Source: Oncomelania hupensis (taxonomy: Eukaryota > Mollusca > Gastropoda > Littorinimorpha > Pomatiopsidae). Taken from it: a stretch of 64,000 nucleotides of DNA. Shown here piece by piece: positions 58,341 to 64,000 of the stretch (positions are counted from its first letter, which is position 1; every line of letters begins with the position of its first letter). The translations under genes and the position numbers were made by a program. The stretch is from positions 458,847 to 522,846 of the forward strand of contig JBAHVR010000283.1 in the NCBI GenBank assembly GCA_036898135.1. Reading direction: 5' to 3'. The notes under the pieces are model-generated. The model was not told the origin of the DNA and did no database searches. It saw only the letters and a list, made by a program, of their open reading frames with translations.

Positions 58341-59035
58341 TTTCTATTCTCTTGACCTTTATATGACCTTGACCTACGGCTCCAAATATACTACTACTGC
58401 AAAAGTTGTATTAGGCCACAAAAACTGTGACCTTGAAATAACCTTGATCTTTAATGACATTGACCTTGGAATGATGTTGCCCATCACGTGACCTCTCATG
58501 CATGTCTGATCAAATGACCCATTGTTGTTGCATATTTTGGGTTAAATAAACACCCATTCCACTGTGCGATGACCTACGAGTATTTGTGTATGTTTTTGCA
58601 AGGCCTAAAATTACCTCGACCTTCAAGATCAACGCATACACGAAACATATTTGAAGGATCAATCTATCATCTTTAAAGACAACAAGTTTGGGCTTTAGAT
58701 CTCTTAAAGTTTAGGGTCAAAGTCACTTCAAAGCTCGTATAGTATGTGTGTCTTATTGATAGAGATCATGCATCAAAGAACCATAAGTTCAATATTAATA
58801 ACCTAAAAATAAGTTACATTTTGTGAAAAATATACATTTTTTGTATAATAGTAGTTGTCCCTGTGACCTTGACCTTGAAGTGAAGTCATTCATTCGCTGA
58901 TCTTTTGTGAGGTCTCATGGGTACATACCATCTACCAAGTTTGGTTGTGATAGTTGAAATAGGTTGTGAGATATTAATCCTCTTGCAGGTTTTGTACAGA
59001 CAGACGACGGACAGATAGGCGGACGGACGGACACA
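58341..59035. repeat. Repeat rich in TGACCTTGACC with GACGGAC end
   Basis: Many TGACCTTGA words (58341, 58365, 58430, 58465, 58870) and an end of GGCGGACGGACGGACAC near 59020. It resembles dispersed repeats I associate with mollusc genomes; boundaries not defined. Confidence 0.5.
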
Positions 59036-59809
59036 TTTGTTTAAATTTCATTTTTAGACTTGTTAGGACTCATTTCGCACAGGCTTGCAAAAATAAATAT
59101 GGATTTTTTTTTGGAGGAAGGGAGATGGACAAAGGGAGGCGGGGTGAGGGAAAGAGGGGTGGGGCTGGTGGGGGAAGGGAGGCGGGGTGGAAGTTAGGTG
59201 TACATAGACTCACATTGCTAAGCATGCGAGTCTAATATGTACTTTAATAATATTTTATTAAGGAGTAGAGTTATGTACCCTTACGTACCCGTCGTGGTCA
59301 GAAAACTATTATACCACGCAAAGAACAGAATAATTATGACAGTAAGGTAGAAACTACCCATATACAATATTGATGCAAAGAAGCCCACAATCGATAGGAC
59401 AAAGATGGGAGATATCAAGGCACTGTTTGTGTATTCATCAACTTTTTAACCATTGTAGACACTTTCAGCCAATGACCACCGAAGACGAGAAAACCGGCAG
59501 CGTTTTGCACATTCCGCATATTCGGCAAAGTTACCTCGGCACGATACACATAGCATGAGGCCTACCAGATCAGCATATATTTAATTTCCTTTATGTTTGT
59601 GTATATTTTTTAATATTAATCTCAGAGCAATTGCTATCTGTGATATGATGCAAAAGTGATGAGTGTGATTGTGCCACCCAGGGTGCTATAGTGTTAGCGT
59701 TTTAATTCTACTTTTACCACTATATTGTTACTGTTCGTTTGTGTGTTGTAAAAATAATACATTTTTTTCGTGTACGCGTCAAATTTATACTTACATGTAC
59801 TTATAAGCT
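59036..59809. other. Spacer with a G-rich tract
   Basis: 59113-59192 is a purine-rich stretch of GGG and GGGG runs that meets the loose G-quadruplex pattern. The rest has no recognisable feature. Confidence 0.5.
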
Positions 59810-59912
59810 GCCACCATTGTAATTGCTCCGTGTGAGATATATAAAGGCGTTTTGTATTGTATTGTAATGTATTGTAATGTATTGTATTGTATTGCATTGC
59901 ATTGTATTGTAC
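59810..59912 (+). mobile_element. Retroposon 3' end with (TATTG)n tail
   Basis: GTAATTGCTCCGTGTGAGAT then ATAAAGGCG and TATTG pentamers. A second 3' end with the same words is at 60806-60847. Confidence 0.6.
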
Positions 59913-60059
59913 ATTAGCACCAGCGTGCTTAATCATTTTATTTTCACAACCATAATTATACACTCTGTCAAAGATGGCGGGGTAAGCTATCAAAACCACT
60001 GTACAAACATTGTAGGCTTACATCATGGCATGTTCAGCACCAGCCTCTGACAAACCTAC

Positions 60060-60556
60060 TGTTACACTCGGTTTGATGTTGGTGTTTTCTATCAGTAGTG
60101 GATTCAGCCCCAATGCTGAAGTACTGATGAGTGTAGCTCAGATTCGTTTATTCACGCAACCCGCTCAATCAGCATACAAGTCACAAAGTCGACGTATGAA
60201 GTTTTCCACTTTTATTCAGCACACATCAACAACTGCATACAATCGCCTTTTCACTCTCAAATTTCACTTTCCAACTCACTATCAACAACTATCCCTCTCT
60301 AAACTTTTTTAACAGTGCGGCGCTTATATAGTCTCTACATACACGGGAACAAACGAGAATAATCCTACATAAAACACCACAACCAATCAAAATTAATTTC
60401 ATCATCACGTGACTCACGTCATACAACCTCATTTGGAATGGAAGCTTCCATGGTAACCAACAGAATAATCCACACGCTTCGATCGATAGTAAACAACTAC
60501 TTCCCGAAAATTCTCATACAATATCGACCAACTAAAAACACTAACGTTACACAAAG
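60060..60556 (-). mobile_element. Probable solo LTR on the minus strand
   Basis: The ends are TGTTACAC (plus strand, left) and GTTACA (right), giving TGTAAC...GTAACA on the minus strand. It contains a minus-strand TATA box (ACTATATAAGCGCC near 60325). No pol sequence and no clear target duplication. The frame at 60025-60312 overlaps it and is not considered a gene. Confidence 0.4.
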
Positions 60557-60805
60557 CCTCTACTAATAACAACGCAAAATCAAATCAAAGATAAATACAC
60601 TCTATTACTGCATGCGTTGCAAAAATAAAACGAACAGATCTATCGCGCGCGTCAAACACAAGCCTACCATTGCACGCGCTTCACACATAACATCGTGCGC
60701 ATTTCATACGCACCATTCGCGTTTCAACGTAACACCTAGATTGTCTTTGTATTTGGCCATGTCAGCGCAGTGTACGGCGCAAGTATGTTTGGGGTGTGGG
60801 ATAGT
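60557..60805. other. Unassigned spacer
   Basis: No recognisable feature; a few CGCGC-rich words. Confidence 0.4.
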
Positions 60806-60847
60806 AATTCCTCCGTGTGAGATAAATAAAGTCGCATTGTATTGCAA
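60806..60847 (+). mobile_element. Retroposon 3' end, TATTG type, short
   Basis: GTAATTCCTCCGTGTGAGAT, AATAAA, then ATTGTATTGC. It runs directly into the RTE-like LINE fragment at 60848. Confidence 0.55.
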
Positions 60848-61211
60848 AATGATGACCAACAACACCAATGGCATCAACACGGACATCAAAGTCCAAGGCC
60901 AATCCCTCAACACAGTGCATAGTTTTAAATATTTAGGAGCCATTGTATCAGACAATGGGTCCCGACAAGAAGCCCTCTCTAGGATCGCACAAACCATTGC
61001 TGCCCTGACAAGGTTGAAGCCCATTTGGAAAGACAGGACCTGCGCTCCGTTGTCATCTCCATCTTCCTATATGCTTGCGAAGCATGGACCCTCACAGCAG
61101 ATCTCCAACGAAGAATACAAAGCATGGAGATGAGGTGCTACAGAAGACTTCTGGACATTTCCTATACCCAACACATCACCAACAACGAAGTCCGACAGAC
61201 CATCATACAAG
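60848..61211 (+). pseudogene. RTE-like LINE, C-terminal coding fragment (plus strand)
   Basis: KMMTNNTNGINTDIKVQGQS, KYLGAIVSDNGSRQE, a frameshift with loss of about 20 bases near 61040, then LYACEAWTLTADLQRRIQ and NEVRQTII. It corresponds to about 8757-9145 of the LINE at 8030. It is joined head-on to the opposite-strand fragment. Confidence 0.9.
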
Positions 61212-62330
61212 GGCATCTGACATGATGCGCTCTAGGAAGATGTTGAAGAGTGTTGGAGAGAGTAGGAATCCCTGACGCACACCGATTGTTGTTCTGAACC
61301 AGTTTCCGATGGCGCTGTTGTGTAGGACCGCACTGGTAGCCTTGCCATACAGGCATTTGATGACTTCAATAATTTTAGGGCCGATGTACACTCTCATGGT
61401 TGCCCACAGAGCTGCATGCCAGACTCGGTCAAACGCGTTCTTGAAGTCTACGAACACATGATATAGATGCTTTTGGTGCTGTAGGAATTTCTCGCAGATT
61501 ATTTTGAGGTTGAAAATCTGTTCACTGGTATTCACCCTGCCCTGAATCCTGCTTGCTCTTCAGCTATGATTTGTTTAGCTTGGGGTTTCAACCTGTTGAG
61601 TATTGTTTTCAGGAGGACCTTGCTGGGATGGCTGATGAGGCTGATGGTGCGGTAAGTTTCACATTCCTGAAGCTTACCTTTTTAGATTTAGATTAAGATT
61701 TTAATGCTTTATTGTCCCTTTTTATCGGGAAATTCTGGGCCGCCTCCCCTGTGGAAGGCGTAGTCGCAGCCTGTGGCGCGCCCAAACCCAACCTACCTAA
61801 CATTAGTTGTTTTGGGAAGAGTGATGACAAGCGACTGGGTCCATGGTGTAGGCCACTCCCCATTCAACCAGATCTTGTTACAGATAATGGTGAGTGCGTC
61901 AATCATCGCTTCTCCTCCTGCTTGAAACAGTTCCGCGGGTATGTTGTCCACTCCCGCTGACTTCCCCTTCTTCAGCGATTGCACTGCTGCCTCAACTTTT
62001 TCTCAGAGAATTGGGAGGATTTCTTTTTCCTTTCTGTTCTCTGGACATGCTAGAACTGATGGGTCTCCGTTTGGTGTGTGGTTATAAAGATCAGAGCAGT
62101 ACACTGTCCATCTGTCCAAGACTTCTTGTTCTTCTGTAAGGCATTTGTCAGACTTGCATTGGATCGTGGAGAGCTTGGGCTGTTTAACACTTGTCAGCCG
62201 CTTCACAGTCTGGTAAGCCTTCTTGCTGTTGTTCTTATTCAGACTGTTCTCTATTTCCTGGCTCTGATCTTCTATCAATTTCTCCTTTGCTGTAGAACAT
62301 GCATGTAGGCAGGCAATTGAATTGATGAAG
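61212..62330 (-). pseudogene. RTE-like LINE, RT fragment (minus strand)
   Basis: On the minus strand from about 62330: linker (NNSKKAYQTVKRLTSVKQPK), LKKGKSAGVDNIPAELFQAG (RT start), PTPWTQSLVITLPK, an inserted tail (61683-61806), then SLISHPSKVLLK, EQIFNLKIICEKFLQH, VFVDFKNAFDRVWHA (first Asp) and IGVRQGFLLSPTLFNIF, ending at IMSDAL. About 170 bases holding the FADD box are missing between this and the plus-strand fragment. Confidence 0.9.
61683..61806 (-). mobile_element. CR1/L2-type LINE 3' end nested in the RTE-like LINE
   Basis: On the minus strand it reads GAATTTCCCGATAAAAAGGG, ACAATAAAGC and a TCTAAA-type tail, the usual end of CR1/L2 elements. It interrupts the LINE exactly at the LPKKGNL codons (intact at 8100-8120). 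Confidence 0.75.
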
Positions 62331-62663
62331 TTTTATTTTATTTTTTAGTATAGTTTTTATATAGCGCACTCCCAAAAAAGGTCCTGATTCTGTTCATTTA
62401 AGTCTGCTGGACCCTAAAAGCAATGATGAACTAACTTTTAACTGTTGCTCAAGGCTCTGTTGGTACAAAAAGCCTCACATAAATGTAGCCCCCACTGAGC
62501 CTTCAGAGCCAGCTGAGTACCAGCTAGGATATAAAGCATTTCGTGATAAGTATAACAGGCTGGAGTCTGACTTTGTGTTGTGTGTTTACAAACTGAACCC
62601 ATAAGCACCATTCGACTGGTACTAGTTAAAAATAATAAACAAATTTAACCCGTTTGCTTACAG
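62331..62663. other. Unassigned, AGCGC-type start
   Basis: TTTTTATATAGCGCACTCCC near 62355 resembles the head at 7688. No coding signal. Confidence 0.4.
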
Positions 62664-62688
62664 CAATATGATCATTAAGAGGGTGCAG

Positions 62689-62894
62689 TTGCTTCCGGGT
62701 GTACTGGGCGTATCAACCATCCCTCCATCACTATCACCTCCAATGACCAGCCCTTCTTCCATCACCTTCATCTGAACTATCCGGAGGGGCACTGCGAGAC
62801 GGAAGTGTGTATTTTGCAAGACAGGTGCCTTGAGTCAGCGCGTGCCAGCATTCGCCTCGTCACCTTCACCTTCATCGGCAGGAACTACTTCACG
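62689..62894 (+). CDS. Possible host exon, unknown protein
   Basis: An open frame (codons from 62691, TAA at 62895) encodes GCTGRINHPSITITSNDQPF, then NYPEGHCETEVCILQDRC and a hydrophobic LVTFTFIGRNYF end. Third positions are strongly G/C, unlike the AT-rich surroundings, as in many mollusc coding exons. The four Cys suggest an extracellular or disulphide-bonded domain. TGCAG at 62684-62688 could be an acceptor and CAC|GTAATC at 62894 a donor; the acceptor lacks a strong pyrimidine tract. I do not recognise the family. Confidence 0.35.
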
Positions 62895-62897
62895 TAA

Positions 62898-63252
62898 TCA
62901 CACGCAGCCAAGTAGTTACAAACATTGCTGAAGCCAGAAGTAATTCCGGTCTCTCCAAATAATGAAAATACAAAACCTATCTGAATTTGGAGGAATGAGG
63001 AAGACAACAAAACAATGTCATTATAAAAGCATTTCGGAAAATGTGTACAGCTTAACTTGAAAGCACTGTTCGGTGGAATTTTCGATGTAAGCATACTTGG
63101 GTAAATAATAATTGGAAGAAAGTGTAACTTCACTGTGTTTCGCGTTTTCTATATCTTTCAATGCTTTGGTCTATACTTGTTCTTTGAACAAGACGAAGGG
63201 GAGTCATTTCACCAAAACTCACCACGTGACATCACCAAAGGCGTCCTACCTA
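62898..63252. other. Unassigned spacer before the LTR
   Basis: No clear feature. TGTAACTTCACTG at 63123 could alternatively be the true LTR start. Confidence 0.4.
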
Positions 63253-63465
63253 TGTTTCATAGCCGTGTGAGAGCTAGTGTGACAGTGATCTTTTACCATT
63301 TTTCTTTCTATCTCTGTACCCCAGCCTAAACACAGACCGAGCTAAACAAATAAATGTGTTAAGTAGAGTCACAGGGTGATTTACTAGCGATCCCCATCGA
63401 CTTAAGACAAGTGGGTAATAGCATTACTTTGTGCAGAGCCCAGCAACAATAGACCCACCGTCACA
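63253..63465 (+). mobile_element. 5' LTR (or its 3' part) of an LTR retrotransposon
   Basis: The 213-bp match to 19611-19823, ending GTCACA, is followed five bases later by a TGGCGAACC primer-binding-like sequence and then by gag. The left border is uncertain. Confidence 0.6.
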
Positions 63466-63471
63466 ACTTAA

Positions 63472-63489
63472 TTGGCGAACCTGCCAGGA
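63472..63489 (+). promoter_or_regulatory. Primer-binding-site-like sequence
   Basis: TGGCGAACCTGCCAGGAT begins with TGG, complementary to a tRNA CCA end, just after the LTR. The tRNA was not identified. Confidence 0.45.
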
Positions 63490-63832
63490 TCTGTGTAAAA
63501 TAGGAACTGGGGATAACCGGATCTGTGTACAATAGAATAGGATTACAGTAATAGTAACAGTAGAATAATTTAGAATAGTTGTAAGTGTAGGAAACAGAGT
63601 TGGTGCACTATTCTTTTGTTTTAAAACTTTTTTGCTTCAATTCTTTTTGTGCCTGTATGTTGCATAGTTCTTTTGCAGGTTTTGCTTAAGTAACTGTTGT
63701 ATGCCATTTGACTCTTGTTTTATTCTATTATTGACTACGAATTTGATTGTCTTTGTTTTTATTGAACTGCCATATTGCTAGTATATTTGTATTCCACGTG
63801 ATTCAGAGGTTGGTTCATAGAAACTTTTGACA
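63490..63832. other. Untranslated leader of the LTR element
   Basis: AT-rich sequence between the primer site and gag ATG, with repeated GGATCTGTGTA words at about 63489 and 63518. No gene. Confidence 0.5.
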
Positions 63833-64000
63833 ATGTCAGACCCAGTAGCCTTGAGATTGCGTTTCAAGGAATTAGGAGAATCATTACACTTAGCAGGAAC
63901 TGACTTAATTTCGTATATCAATGAAGAAGTAGAGAAGCAGGAGGCTAGGGCAGAGAGAGCAGCAGAGAGAACAGAAGAAAGCAGAATGAGAAGCAGAACA
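63833..64000 (+). CDS. gag: LTR-retrotransposon gag, 5' part, runs off the window
   Basis: ATG at 63833, open for 56 codons to the window end. It starts MSDPVALRLRFKELGESLHL and continues into an Ala/Glu/Arg-rich segment, probably coiled coil, like the charged start of the gag at 1314. Its context (LTR, primer site, leader) supports an LTR element whose body lies beyond the window. No stop so far, so it may be intact. Confidence 0.6.
   Translation, partial: MSDPVALRLRFKELGESLHLAGTDLISYINEEVEKQEARAERAAERTEESRMRSRT

Noticed and set aside
60025..60312. 95-residue plus-strand frame
   Set aside because: Overlaps a probable minus-strand LTR with a TATA box and shows no domain.
62885..63133. 82-residue minus-strand frame
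   Set aside because: No motif, AT-rich composition, starts at the edge of the exon candidate on the other strand.

Overview
This window reads as repeat-dominated, gene-poor DNA from an animal genome, most likely a mollusc or another lophotrochozoan. That assignment is inference, based on the retrotransposon families, tRNA-derived SINEs, pentanucleotide-tailed LINEs and very abundant (CT)n, (ATT)n and (GA)n tracts. I found no bacterial signals (operons, Shine-Dalgarno sites, phage) and no intact host gene. The one host-gene-like piece is a possible short exon near 62.69-62.89 kb.

Layout. 1.3-7.0 kb: a decayed Ty3/gypsy-type element (gag, two CCHC knuckles, protease, integrase, RNase H tail, long LTR), interrupted by a short twin-primed LINE tail. 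7.7-9.4 kb: RTE-like LINE copies ending in GGATA repeats. 9.67-10.43 kb: a broken reading frame of unknown family. 12.0-16.6 kb: an L1/Tx1-type LINE with an ORF1 and a truncated ORF2. 16.6-19.8 kb: one end of a TIR transposon, a gypsy RNase H fragment and LTRs. 21.06-35.84 kb (unit A) and 38.35-56.46 kb (unit B): two direct, near-identical copies of a large segment holding a foldback element, SINEs, a 42-bp minisatellite, an L1/Tx1 ORF2, microsatellites, a 57-bp minisatellite and an L2-like LINE. 35.84-38.35 kb, between the units: a gypsy reverse-transcriptase fragment and the other end of the same TIR transposon. 57-64 kb: diverged repeats, a probable minus-strand LTR, a rearranged RTE-like LINE with a nested tail, the exon candidate, and the 5' end of another LTR element whose gag runs off the window.

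The sequence does not show genes working together. It shows transposons inserting into one another, followed by tandem segmental duplication and deletions. The best observations are the A/B duplication and its junction, a SINE with a tRNA-like head joined to a 5S-rRNA-like segment, a gypsy remnant with integrase upstream of RNase H, a TIR transposon whose two ends lie 19 kb apart, and the unidentified broken frame at 9.67 kb. All identities were judged by eye.
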